A stretch of 64,000 nucleotides of DNA from Bacteroidota bacterium (GTDB lineage: Bacteria; Bacteroidota; Bacteroidia; UKL13-3), in NCBI GenBank assembly GCA_030680835.1, contig JAUXUD010000104.1, forward strand, positions 89,051 to 153,050. Direction: 5' to 3'. Positions 27,101 through 33,249 of the stretch are shown piece after piece. The position numbers and the translations under genes were made by a program. The notes beneath the pieces were generated by a model that was not told the origin of the DNA, did not search any database, and saw nothing but the letters and a program-made list of their open reading frames with translations. Every line of letters begins with the position of its first letter. The first letter of the stretch is position 1.

Positions 27101-29861
27101 CACTGCTATTATCTTCAATGCACAATGGTTTTTATCCCCTATGGGCAAATCATATACATTTGACGGGAATGGCGATTTCATAACAGTTCCTACCACTCAT
27201 TTTGGCATCAGCCCTGAAATGGATTTTACCATTGAGTTTTGGTTCAAAAGCAATAACGGAAATAATGTGGGTTTACTTTCTAACGGAACCGGTGAGTTAA
27301 GTGCTACCAATGCTGCCCTTAAATGGAGTATTGAAACAGATTCGGCCGGAAGGATTATTGTAAAGCATAATGGTATTTATTTCCAGGCAACCAATGCAAG
27401 TTTCTTTGATGGAAACTGGCATCATTTTGCGCTGGTATTGCGACGTAACAGCAGCTTATCCTGCTATATTGATGCCAACCTTCAAAACTCCATTCAATCA
27501 GGTAGTTTCGGTCAGTGGGGGGGTGCAAAATTATGGTTTGGTGCCAAGGGCTGGAATAATAATGGCAATATTCAATTTGACAGCACGGGCAAATATTTTT
27601 CAGGACAGTTGGATGATCTTCGTTTCTGGAACAGTTCCCGTTTGATTGAACAGATTGCCCGCGATAAAAATAACCGCTTAAATGGCAATGAATCCGGTCT
27701 TGTGTTATACATTCCATTCGAAAGTTATCAGGAGGTATTGGGATTCCCCGTATTGAATTCGAGTAATACAGATTTTACTTCCAACAATACAAGATCATTA
27801 ACCGCTTTTGGCAACGCAGTTTCCAGTGATGAGTCACCAACCATTAAATTACCACGAGCCGCACAGGGTATCAATTTTACTTATGGCATCAACGGGGATA
27901 AAATTATTATAACCCCTACTACTGCTAACGAATTTATAGAGAATGTTACACTTGATATTACTGTAAAGGGAATCAATGATAAAAATGGAAATACCATGCA
28001 GTCGCCCAAAACATGGATTGCATTTGTTGACAGAAACCAGGTTAAATGGCAGGACGATGGACGTAATTTAAACAAACTTGCTGCTGCCCCATTAAGTTTT
28101 GATGTTACCATAATTAATTCGGGAGGCGCTTTAAAAGTATTTAATATAGGCAATTTACCATCCTGGTTAACTGCTTCCCAAACAAGTGCCAGTATCAATC
28201 CGAATAGCAGCACAGTTATTACTTTTACTGTTGATCCAACGCTGAATATTGGCAAATACGAACAGGACCTTACTTTAACAACTGATTTTGGTTTTGCCGA
28301 TAAATTTATATTAAAACTCAATGTATCTGCAATTGCACCCGATTGGAATGTAGTTATTGGCAACTATGCCAAATCAATGAGTATTGTGGGTCAGGTTAGA
28401 ATCAATAATGTAATTTCTGCCAATACCGATGATTTACTGGGTGCATTTGTAAACAACGTGTGCAGAGGTATTGGGAAGGTTCAGTACTACGAACAACTTG
28501 ACAAATATCTTGTGTTTATGGATGTTTATGGCAATACCGATAATGAAACCCTTGAGTTTAGAATCTGGAATTCTGCAAGCGGCAAAACGCATATACAGGT
28601 AGATCCTTCATTAAATTTTGTTTCAAATAATCTGGTGGGCTCTGTTGCAGCACCACAAATATTTAATGCACTCGATAAGGTTTCTCAAAAGTTACCACTT
28701 CAACCGGGTTGGAACTGGATGTCTTTTAATTTGTTGATGACCGACTCGTCCAGCCTGAATCAATTGTTTAACAACCTGAAACCTGTAGTTAATAACCAGA
28801 TTAAAAACAACACACAGATGGCTGTTTATGATATGACAAATGGCTGGACCGGAAACCTTGCCAATATAAACACGGGTATTAAACCGGAGTTGTCATACCT
28901 GTTTTATGCCGGTCAGCAGGACACACTGGAGCTTAGAGGTATTGAAGCCAATCCTTCTTTGAGAACTATCAGTTACAGCCCGGGATGGAATTATCTTGGA
29001 TTTGTATCCCAGCGCAATATGTCAACCAATGAGGCATTATCGGGATTAACTGCATCACAGAATGATTTGATAAAAGGGCAGACAAATTTCTCAGTATACG
29101 ATACGGTACTCGGATGGGTGGGCAGTTTAAAAACACTCAGGCCAAATGCAGGATATTTATATAAAGCATCTGCAAGTGGCAGTTTTAATTATCCCCGTTC
29201 AGCCATGTTTGGAAAAAAAGAAATGGCGGATGAAACAATCAAATCATCGCACTGGAAAATAAAGCCTTATAAATACGCCACCAATATGAATTTGATTGGC
29301 AAAGTGAATGCCTGCACCAACCTTCAAAACACAGAGGGTATGCTTTTGGGAGCTTTTGTTAATGGGGATTTGAGAGGATACGGAAATTTACAAAATATCG
29401 ACGGCAATGAATACGTCTATTTCCTGAATATCGCCGGTAACGATGGCGAAAAGATCCGCTTTAAATTGCTTGATGAAGCAAGTGGAAATGAATATGATCT
29501 GGACCAAAACATCAGCTATCAATCGAATTCATTAACAGGTTCATTAAGTCAACCGTTTCAATTAAGCAGTGCCTCACCCTGTATAGCTTATAAAGCAGGA
29601 TTGGATTTCAACAGCAATGTATATCCTGTTCCTTTTACTGAATCTTTAACAATCGAATTCAACATACCGCAATCCTGCACAGTAAATATTCGGATCAAGG
29701 ATATTACCGGCAAAGAAAACTTAAGCATTTGTAAGGATGAAATGTTTGCCAAAGGGCTTCATCAGATAAACTGGAAATCAATGAATCTGCCTGTAGGTGT
29801 ACATATCGTTGAAATTGAAAATTCAGGAAATACCATCCGGCATAAAGTTATAAAATTATAA
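15156..29861 (+). CDS. Giant LamG/FN3 repeat surface protein with T9SS type A CTD
   Basis: 4901 residues. Order: signal peptide to about residue 32; six LamG-FN3 units (about 15255-20870); several FN3-like domains (20875-22130); LamG 7 (22222-22870); a carboxypeptidase-regulatory-like beta domain (22890-23340); a 1000-residue region not matched to a known fold, with two Ser/Thr-rich amphipathic stretches; an Ig-like domain that appears interrupted by two LamG domains (26530-27800); a tryptophan module (28341-28665); two PGWN repeats (28692-29199); a second tryptophan module; and a type A CTD from VYPVPFTES at about residue 4822. LamG domains bind glycans or proteins, so an adhesin role is likely. 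No protease or hydrolase motif was seen. It heads a tight operon with a type-B protein, a PorP/SprF protein and an OmpA protein. Confidence 0.85.
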   Translation: MKNYCQELKCTFCTVSIKLILFSLLLNFAAYAQQPGNALRFDGVNDYVALPNALTTATTSASNNGITIEYWFRGTSITSAVRFNNANGYIISGYGMQHIISTDGGTTGGVAIPSTIFDGRWHHIAMTWQKGIADGFKSYVDGQVYAKKNAANVSLPNLSSGGFLGSYNGTNEFINGSLDEVRIYNYALSQANIQADMVSNTSSVPLSLLAWYHFNQGTAGGTNTGIISVRDTSGHNYHGTATNFSLNNSNNNNSNWIESFAMVVPLANNPSNINSSGFTASWAAPAIGSVNNYYLDVSTNASFTGTISTSPYNLSATTYSQNVSGLQSGTYYYRVRANKTSVADQGAVSKTISVTVPFSPPGNALAFDGINDYVTLPNGFLSTLTGSSTIETWFLYNGGGNWQRLFDFGSGINSFIMFSPQPAGSDPRPILVINNNVEHRMTAPRALITGKWYHLAITINAVSNKLSMYLNGELAGELNGVTFRLSQLGNSSQNWLGRSQYYYQDNHFNGKIDEFRIWNLARTQNEIQTYMDTIVSPLSSNLIYYYNFDQGVTSLNNNEVNSLINIKDTTQINQLNNFSLNNSTSNWVESYAMAIPNATQPTAISTTGFTANWTAPSIANINNYFIDVATDANFISLISGSPFTVSGNTTFSRAFTNLQSNLNYYYRVRADRTILGGQGAFSNTTIARTANAYTPPGNCLALDGVNDYIKIPVSSGINNRFSNNRITLETWVYLKSLPTGDVAPALITENYNGAGGYNIKFSIYLYRNGLYGGYHNGNWTSAKYLTPLTLNRWTHVACTYDQTQIKLYVNGVLVATQNATLALPYGSEDWSIGKRWDYLETVNGYMDEVRIYNEALTENQIISDMRDTTIALPENLVAYYNFDQGNASGTNTEINTLTDRSSSTSYTGALQNFALSSTNSNWVSSYAMVVPRAMAASAVTANGFTANWTAPLEGIVNGYVLDIATNTDFTAPISGSPFTLSNTTFSQSVSGLISGTYYYRVRANNTSLSDQGAFSNTIAVLVAYVPPGNALAFDGINDMIVTPVSNTYINNFTMEAWVNPGNLTSDWQTIFAYGFDNAYTGNGISLYLSPAGEITIQYPAINTVNTGYKLALYRWSHIALTRSGGSVKIFVNGEQLPTVTTNNPYGPTGEFRIGGHTGIRFLNGKIDECRFWSYAKTKEQILAGIINNPASNSPGLVVYYNFDQGVSGANNSTTNIIYDQTPNLNNGTLTNFTLSGNNSNWVESYAKVRPTALAATAITSSSFTANFSPAIIGTVNNYFIEVSTTPDFTGPIIGSPFSVASNAVSKQFTGLLGGTYYYRVIANKTSLANQGAYSNVIAVDVPYTPPGNALAFDGVNDYAVSHSTNTGNFGAGNFTVEYWINTTDNMGYHITKRSGCTGGSFWSIGHGMVANNPNRLYMEINNLGSYQIVLTPVLQKPINDGRWHHMALVRQGVKATIYIDGEEVSTGTSTGVANVNNGGHLYIGTSTCGNPLNGKIDEVRLWNIARSQDSIIASMKREMDTSAAGLLTYFDFNQGVGGLINYGRSVIIDKKGNTDNYMNLANMSLEALNTNWVESYATVVPTMTEPTNITPSGFTLNWTAPAIGVVTNYLLDVSLSSNFTAPISGSPFNISGLSHTLSGLASSTFYCRVRANRSSTVVDGEGGPSNVKIVRLEYTPPGNALQFDGSNDYGTITKAFSGDFTLEYWVKTTQTGSGSGTSQFYQGNGIVSNESSTGDFGTALIGGKLAFGVNETTIQSNTTINTGKWFHVAVTRNSTSGLIRIYINGNLETNATGATGALSASSVITLGATNNSGGTSSASFNGALDELRIWNVERTGSEISQYYRDTINRNSTGLLDYYSFDQGIGGANNTGVTTLKDIAGTDNGGTITNFSLSGTASNWVNSYGINVTAPNSLLVSNDVCSRIDLSWQLGSALPTSNCDLSVFCDPANFRQYVYADDNLLAEFPFSTTSCSFNVNEYYNNIKLIRGVNYKFKVITAYVPGVFNYIKLSSPSNIVVGKFKPNPVVPSGFTASLAKCDGSVDLGWTWTDANPQNGFVITRSEDSIVTSPNITILTGTQRSFTDNGLQRGKLYFYRIYARNDCYEASAADSMFAGVSDTQAVVGGLSPQVPVRASNVRLFADSTNNTITIRWNDNSNNEDKFGVERAAVGGLTTTFDTNPNDTVYVDEQAAGCVSYNYTIRAYSGCALNGIPSIGLNQTRITPNLSNTFEDSSIYKLKCSKGYYPDRVELNWNNRNSPQLTSMRIYRKIANSANDSIMISSLLPGSGLYIDNTTVAGVLYRYFIIGETQCGGVTRFSNITSDIGFRSPSGIINGSVKFAGGFAVENVRVLAQNTSFNKGGAIAFDGVNDYMEIKHKESQNPGTNALTIEAWFKPITQNSFIVAAKQDSLGGYLLRYDSDSNQLIFTLSNNISSQTVKVDSPFVSFTSYNQITATYDSDSIRIYINGLEGKSVQTSISFLGSASSSLYFGGSPELNIYGKGNLDEVRIWKIAKTKSQIVNDFNRTIETNNGNLMVYLTFDDRFPGLTETYDQSNLNLVFNENHARLLNGAVYTDSIPSTSQLALASYTDINGNYSIPNVRYMGTGQNYTVVPSLGIHVFAPANRVIFIGDGSQSLNGIDFNDNSSFEFAGVVTYAGTTCPAAGASVLIDGQYVVKNNQLLTVNDSGKFVVQVPIGNHYVSLIQNKHVFSNGRFPERSLFNFTGPVSANFTDSTFLTIIGRVAGGNRELTKLPGLGRSKNNIGKAQFTFNSVGQSGITGCFSMNIVTNDSTGEYKANLLPLRYTINGLRLVNNPDPTLLTDPTFNNPNILDLSTIPEITNLYDTLVTPTFSRIDSISYHKQLDFKYYLAPKIYLTDTNTAFDVLVNNFKGEKTIEINDTTSLSIAQNELGYPVFLQGNYYTAVVKVLERYTNIDKLASDSSRFDNVPVSGLLRFYNNLALSDSISEAQINNGYFVYNFRGGVPNQLRNSINPQYSYTRTLQVEFVPEIGYTVNFLPNVGDINNQFFRGYVFGSRPGGSNFTTRGPALVDFVLRDPPGSASSTTWSKGTTYTKAESYNFSNSFSQSYSNMFDFGGKVTTYAGVGVGLGLSVQAGIITENETVANLTLGVTENRTTGTEGEVITSTTNNTTISTGSDPGSVGSAADVYYGKSVNLLFGNADIIELIDTANCRVLEATAGVPICSGTEVNGYKIGKRNGFYLVPGGIATTFAYTQDEILNLVIPDLEALRNQLFTNNTLNNRGQVKYTALFTDNTDAEFARKFGSNNDDPIWKGQRSSPTPLVREAKDSVGLSYLFRGNTRFETDSVRFYNDQIRLWKVAISRNEADKYRTINNSGAQPVSGGRNISIGKASLTQEFITQVDETRTESFEVSLNTDLSATFGFEILGIGNEFTSTFSFEKTSGKSRSASSSIVNSFSYTLQDGDDGDLISVDVVDPKAGGSHLFKLRAGRTSCPYEGEEKAMFYDPSNDTITSTTLLEDGFEIQTATAQNDVPVISVDQKNNFNVPAGDDAIFILDLGNLSEGHQDRTYSLRVNENTNPYGAILKVDGLDPNRDFNVPYGTTVQKTLTLRRGPVNYDYNDIQLILKSACDDDIFDTVSISAKFLPTCTSVALKSPDDRWILNSSYNDTLPVLIGGYNYNWGGFKALHFQYKPGGTNIWYNEKSYFRDTLDVNSKIPVGEPNIFYPFKFKNLPDGSYELRAVTECIAPGYPNSRINSSVMQGLVDRVNPTPFGTPSPANGILSPNDDISIQFNEPIEQSTLSLSNFEVKGVLNKSNIRSNTSLYFDGNNDYLEVPQGLNLQLKPFTIEFWHKRGGLGQQVLFSQGADAASSIEVGFASDNKFYFRMGSETVVSNLAITDTSIYQFYAVSYNSTAQTADLFINEQVVNIGNNRIFNPYSGAGKFYMGKASFGIPKYAKGNLYEVRLWSIARSLTDVNQTKSKLLNGTDAGLMANWRMDEATGNSVRDYARSRTAIIFNAQWFLSPMGKSYTFDGNGDFITVPTTHFGISPEMDFTIEFWFKSNNGNNVGLLSNGTGELSATNAALKWSIETDSAGRIIVKHNGIYFQATNASFFDGNWHHFALVLRRNSSLSCYIDANLQNSIQSGSFGQWGGAKLWFGAKGWNNNGNIQFDSTGKYFSGQLDDLRFWNSSRLIEQIARDKNNRLNGNESGLVLYIPFESYQEVLGFPVLNSSNTDFTSNNTRSLTAFGNAVSSDESPTIKLPRAAQGINFTYGINGDKIIITPTTANEFIENVTLDITVKGINDKNGNTMQSPKTWIAFVDRNQVKWQDDGRNLNKLAAAPLSFDVTIINSGGALKVFNIGNLPSWLTASQTSASINPNSSTVITFTVDPTLNIGKYEQDLTLTTDFGFADKFILKLNVSAIAPDWNVVIGNYAKSMSIVGQVRINNVISANTDDLLGAFVNNVCRGIGKVQYYEQLDKYLVFMDVYGNTDNETLEFRIWNSASGKTHIQVDPSLNFVSNNLVGSVAAPQIFNALDKVSQKLPLQPGWNWMSFNLLMTDSSSLNQLFNNLKPVVNNQIKNNTQMAVYDMTNGWTGNLANINTGIKPELSYLFYAGQQDTLELRGIEANPSLRTISYSPGWNYLGFVSQRNMSTNEALSGLTASQNDLIKGQTNFSVYDTVLGWVGSLKTLRPNAGYLYKASASGSFNYPRSAMFGKKEMADETIKSSHWKIKPYKYATNMNLIGKVNACTNLQNTEGMLLGAFVNGDLRGYGNLQNIDGNEYVYFLNIAGNDGEKIRFKLLDEASGNEYDLDQNISYQSNSLTGSLSQPFQLSSASPCIAYKAGLDFNSNVYPVPFTESLTIEFNIPQSCTVNIRIKDITGKENLSICKDEMFAKGLHQINWKSMNLPVGVHIVEIENSGNTIRHKVIKL
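15255..20870 (+). repeat. Six tandem LamG-FN3 units (about 320 codons each)
   Basis: Each unit starts with a PPGNALAFDGINDY-like strand (near 15255, 16231, 17237, 18232, 19189 and 20179) and contains a late DEVRIW/DEFRIW motif and a YYNFDQG motif. Units 1-5 are followed by an FN3 domain with NWVESYAMVVP, FTANWTAP and GTYYYRVRANKTS. The units are alike but not identical, so they are old protein repeats and not recent DNA duplications. Confidence 0.85.
28341..28665 (+). repeat. Tryptophan module, copy 1
   Basis: Pattern: D-W-N/K-x(4)-Y-x(4)-M, then LLGAFVNNVCRG, then YLVFMDVYGN, then FRIWNSASG. Homologous to 29247-29562 in the same gene and to the N-terminal domain of the next gene (29958-30293). 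Confidence 0.75.
28692..29199 (+). repeat. Two tandem PGWN domains
   Basis: Copy one starts LPLQPGWNWMSF (28692) and copy two ISYSPGWNYLGF (28968). Both continue with a paired NxxIKxxT, VYD and GW-x-G-xL pattern. Each is about 80 residues. Confidence 0.75.
29247..29562 (+). repeat. Tryptophan module, copy 2
   Basis: HWKIKPYKYATNM, LLGAFVNGDLRG, YVYFLNIAGND and FKLLDEASGN match copy 1 motif by motif. Confidence 0.75.
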
Positions 29862-29874
29862 ATATAAAATAATC

Positions 29875-30588
29875 ATGAATACAAACAAACAATTCAAAAC
29901 CATGCTCATATTGTTATTAGTAACAGTTAGCGGCATAAACCATGCGCTTGCCACAGCGCCAAACTGGACGATTGATCCGGCAGGTTACCAGTATAACATG
30001 ACCATGCTTGCAGTGGTAAACATCAATTGCAGCGAAATGTTGAGCACGGGAAACCGCATTGGGGTATTTAAAGATAGTGAGTGCCGGGGAAGCGCTTTAA
30101 CGAATCAGGTTATCAATGGCAGGTATCTTGCTTCCTTGTTCATATACAGCAATATAGTAAGCGGAGAATTATTAACATTTAAAATTTATGATGCATTAAA
30201 GGATACTGTATATGAAACCAGCATGAAAATAGAATTTCAACAAAATTCTGCATATGGAAATGCAAGTTCACCTTATGTGGTTTACAGCAAATTTCCCTGT
30301 TATTTTACCAAAGATATTTTACCGGTAACAAATTTCATATCACCTGACAACGATGGGAAGAATGACTTCTTTGCCATTGATGATATCGATTCATATCAGG
30401 ATTTTTCTTTAACGGTTTATAATGAATTTGGGCTCGAAGTATATAAAAAAGCAAGTGGCTACAGAAACGATTGGGGCGGAACATACCAAGGTAACACATT
30501 ACAGACAGGTGCCTATTATTATTTGTTTAAAAACAGCAGCAGTGGAAAAGAGTATAAAGGCATTTTAAATATTATCAGGTCCAATTGA
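29875..30588 (+). CDS. Small secreted protein: tryptophan module plus T9SS type B CTD
   Basis: 237 residues, starting 13 bases after the giant gene. Signal peptide to about residue 26 (HALAT), then a tryptophan module (PNWTIDPAGYQYNM, RIGVFKDSECRG, ASLFIYSN, FKIYDALKD), then a type B CTD from about residue 150 with the signature SPDNDGKNDFFAIDD ... YNEFGLEVYKK ... GTYQGNTLQTGAYYYLF. Type B CTD cargo depends on a PorP/SprF partner, and the next gene encodes one. The shared module suggests that it binds, caps or copies the tail of the giant protein. Confidence 0.85.
   Translation: MNTNKQFKTMLILLLVTVSGINHALATAPNWTIDPAGYQYNMTMLAVVNINCSEMLSTGNRIGVFKDSECRGSALTNQVINGRYLASLFIYSNIVSGELLTFKIYDALKDTVYETSMKIEFQQNSAYGNASSPYVVYSKFPCYFTKDILPVTNFISPDNDGKNDFFAIDDIDSYQDFSLTVYNEFGLEVYKKASGYRNDWGGTYQGNTLQTGAYYYLFKNSSSGKEYKGILNIIRSN
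29958..30293 (+). repeat. Tryptophan module, copy 3 (in the small type-B protein)
   Basis: Same motif order as copies at 28341 and 29247, in a separate gene directly downstream. Confidence 0.7.
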
Positions 30589-30619
30589 TTTACTATAAAA
30601 ATTTATTAAAATAAATATC

Positions 30620-31747
30620 ATGAAAACTCATTTTAAAATAACTTTACTTTTATTGATTACTGCAATACAGGTAAATTCTCAGGAACGAAGCAATATTTAC
30701 ACCAATTTGCTGAATCCTTTTATATACAATCCGGCTCTGGCAGGATCAACAGACAATATTTTAGCAATTGTGAATACCCGCGGTGTTGCAGGTGGTATTG
30801 ACGGCAGTTCCCGTTCCTTTAATTTTGGAATTCATGCACCGATGAGGAATACAATGGGTATCGGCATGAAAGTTTTATCAAGCTCCTTTGGTGCATTTCA
30901 TACAATATGCTCTGAAGGAGTCTATAGTAAATTTGTAAAACTAAATACCCGGAATTTGCTTAAACTCGGTTTATCACTTGGGATTACACAAACCAATTTA
31001 AAACCTGAACTCTTAAATAAAATGGTTGACCTGAGCGATCCGGCACTCGATAGCAAAGACCTGAACCGGGTTTTAATTCTAAGTGGAATTGGCATGAGTT
31101 ATAAATTTGACAATAAAGCTGAATTGGGCTTATCGTTTCCCGGCCTGATGGTTGGTGACCGTCCGCTAAATGATATGATGATTGTAAATGCCTCCTGGAA
31201 TTTTATAAGAGGAACTGAAAAAGAGTGGAAAATAAAACCCATCATTAATTTTTATAAACTCAACAGCAGTCCAAATATGACTGATGCGCTCATACAGGGA
31301 TCATGGAAAGAGATGGTTTCGCTTATGGGTGGCTACCGGAGCAATGGTTCTCTAATCATATCTGCAGGATTAAATTTTAAAACATTTGGAGTTAATTATG
31401 CCTACTATAAACAAATCTCAGGTATGATGGCATTGGCACCCGTACAAAACGAACTGGCAATTACCTTTGGTTTTAACAAACCGCAACCCTCAAAAAACAA
31501 AAACATAACTGTTAGTGATGAAGTAATTCAGGATGAAATTGACAAACTGAATGATCGATTAAACGGACTGGTGAATATTGACAAAACAAATCCGGGTTTG
31601 GTGAACATGAAAAAAGAAATAAACAAACTAAACAAAGACCTGGAAAAGATTTTAAGCAGGTATAAAATTGTAAATAATGATCAAATACAAAAGATTAAAA
31701 ATTTGCAAAGTACCCTGGAATCATTAATTATCAAATACAATGACTAG
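30620..31747 (+). CDS. PorP/SprF-family outer-membrane protein with coiled-coil tail
   Basis: Signal peptide, then the family N-terminal signature YTNLLNPFIYNPALAGS, followed by an outer-membrane beta-barrel to about residue 285. Unlike typical PorP/SprF, the protein continues for about 90 residues with charged heptad-like helices (DEIDKLNDRLNGL, MKKEINKLNKDLEKIL, IKNLQSTLESLI). PorP/SprF proteins help export or anchor type-B CTD cargo; the cargo here is the gene just upstream. The tail ends inside the start of the next gene (8-base overlap, ATGACTAG), so the two products are translated together. Confidence 0.9.
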   Translation: MKTHFKITLLLLITAIQVNSQERSNIYTNLLNPFIYNPALAGSTDNILAIVNTRGVAGGIDGSSRSFNFGIHAPMRNTMGIGMKVLSSSFGAFHTICSEGVYSKFVKLNTRNLLKLGLSLGITQTNLKPELLNKMVDLSDPALDSKDLNRVLILSGIGMSYKFDNKAELGLSFPGLMVGDRPLNDMMIVNASWNFIRGTEKEWKIKPIINFYKLNSSPNMTDALIQGSWKEMVSLMGGYRSNGSLIISAGLNFKTFGVNYAYYKQISGMMALAPVQNELAITFGFNKPQPSKNKNITVSDEVIQDEIDKLNDRLNGLVNIDKTNPGLVNMKKEINKLNKDLEKILSRYKIVNNDQIQKIKNLQSTLESLIIKYND

Positions 31748-32393
31748 AATTGTAAAACTTGCCTGTTTGGTTTTGATGGTTCTGATGGGTTCAAAAAAAT
31801 CAGATTGTCAAACCGATGAAAGTGGCAAAACAGAACGCCTCGACATAAAAAACGAGGTGATAGAGATGCGCAACCGATTGGCTTTATTTTTAGATGATGC
31901 GGACACATCTGGTCAACTGACAAAAGCTAAACTTGAGTTTAACAATAAGTTAAATCATCTGAAGGATTCGGTAGGCAATCTGTTAAAACAACAACAGCAG
32001 GAAATTGAAGAACTTAAAATACGTTTAAAGACGCTTGAAGATGCAAAGCCTGCCACTGCCGAAGTAGTATCTGTAAAGTTTGACAATATTCTGGAGGTAT
32101 TGTATTTTGATGTAGGAAGTTTTGCTTTGTCGGATGAAAACAAGGTAAAGATTAAAAAATTAGTTCAACAGCATGGCAATAAAATCCTTCAACTTGTTTC
32201 TTATACCGATTGGGTAGGAAATGATGAATACAACCGGCAACTTTCAAATCAACGCGCCCTTGCCGTTCAGAAAGAACTTACCGGAGAAGGGGTTCAATTG
32301 CAAAAAATAAAAATTTATGCACGAGGTAAAATGGCAGATGAAAACGAAAAACTATCGGCAAAAGAATGCCGCAGGGTAGAAATAAGGTATTAA
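31740..32393 (+). CDS. OmpA-family peptidoglycan-binding protein with N-terminal coiled coil
   Basis: 217 residues: a signal peptide, an acidic/charged helical region (about 30-105, with KTERLDIKNEVIEMRNRLA and QQEIEELKIRLKTLED) and an OmpA domain (LYFDVGSFALSD ... YTDWVGNDEYNRQLSNQRALAV ... CRRVEIRY) with the TD and N-x2-LS-x2-RA motifs that hold the diaminopimelate of peptidoglycan. It closes the four-gene operon. Its coiled coil may pair with the tail of the PorP/SprF-like protein, which would anchor that barrel to the cell wall. Confidence 0.9.
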   Translation: MTRIVKLACLVLMVLMGSKKSDCQTDESGKTERLDIKNEVIEMRNRLALFLDDADTSGQLTKAKLEFNNKLNHLKDSVGNLLKQQQQEIEELKIRLKTLEDAKPATAEVVSVKFDNILEVLYFDVGSFALSDENKVKIKKLVQQHGNKILQLVSYTDWVGNDEYNRQLSNQRALAVQKELTGEGVQLQKIKIYARGKMADENEKLSAKECRRVEIRY

Positions 32394-32399
32394 AAAAGC

Positions 32400-33125
32400 T
32401 TAACTCAGCGTCTTAATGCGCCCCAATAAGTTATCCCTGTAATTTCTGCCTATAGGAATTTGCTGATTGTTTACGATAACAAATTCACTGTTAATAACGG
32501 CAAGGTGATTTGTATTGATACAAAAGCCTCTGTGAATTCTCATAAAGCCAAAATCTTTTAATTGAGAATACAAGCTTTCAAGGCTGATCCGAATTGGGAA
32601 TTTCTGTTCCAGATTGGTGTGAATATTCATCATTTTGCCATCGGCTTCAAAATAGGTAATATCTTTGATATCAACCTTGTAATATTTATTTCCCAGTTTA
32701 ATAAAAATACTTTCCAAAAGTATGCTCAGTTTTTCTTCCTCGCATATAATTGTTTGGTCCGTGGTAACAGCAACTTCAATCGCAGCATATATATCTTCGG
32801 CAATAAAAGGCTTTATAAGATAGGTTCTTGGTTTTGTTTGTTTCGCTTCATTGATGGTTTCTTTGTCGGCATTGCTGGTAAGATAGATAAATGGTATATG
32901 ATATTTTTCATTGATCAATTTACCAATATCTATTCCCTCCTGTTTACCATTCAGATTAATGTCTAAAATTACTAGATCAACATCCTTACTTTTTAATGTT
33001 TCAATTGCCTCCACCTGATTCATTACAGGTTCATATGGATTATATCCTAAATCTTCCAACATCATTTTCAGATTATTGGCAATAATAAATTCATCTTCAA
33101 CAATTAGAATCCTGAGACTTTGCAT
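32400..33125 (-). CDS. LytTR-type response regulator
   Basis: 241 residues. Receiver domain at 1-125: acidic start (VEDE), phospho-acceptor Asp in VDLVILDINLNG, Thr in YLTSNADKE and Lys in TYLIKPF. A LytTR DNA-binding domain follows from about 140 (DITYFEADGKMMNIHT, FMRIHRGFCINTNHL, IPIGRNYRDNL). It acts as a transcription regulator in the cytosol. The TPR histidine kinase upstream on the same strand is its probable partner; the gap is 124 bases. The gene ends six bases from the convergent OmpA gene. Confidence 0.9.
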   Translation of the reverse strand: MQSLRILIVEDEFIIANNLKMMLEDLGYNPYEPVMNQVEAIETLKSKDVDLVILDINLNGKQEGIDIGKLINEKYHIPFIYLTSNADKETINEAKQTKPRTYLIKPFIAEDIYAAIEVAVTTDQTIICEEEKLSILLESIFIKLGNKYYKVDIKDITYFEADGKMMNIHTNLEQKFPIRISLESLYSQLKDFGFMRIHRGFCINTNHLAVINSEFVIVNNQQIPIGRNYRDNLLGRIKTLS

Positions 33126-33249
33126 TTTACTTTTAAGTATTCACCAACAAAACAAGTATAACCAATTTGAGTCAATTTTATCAGTTTATTTATTCAAGTT
33201 GTATCAAATCAAATTTTAATTAACAATAAATAAATTTAAAATACATTTC

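Noticed and set aside
27355-27717. Minus-strand 120-codon frame inside the giant gene
   Set aside because: It overlaps a continuous LamG domain on the plus strand and has no signature of its own.
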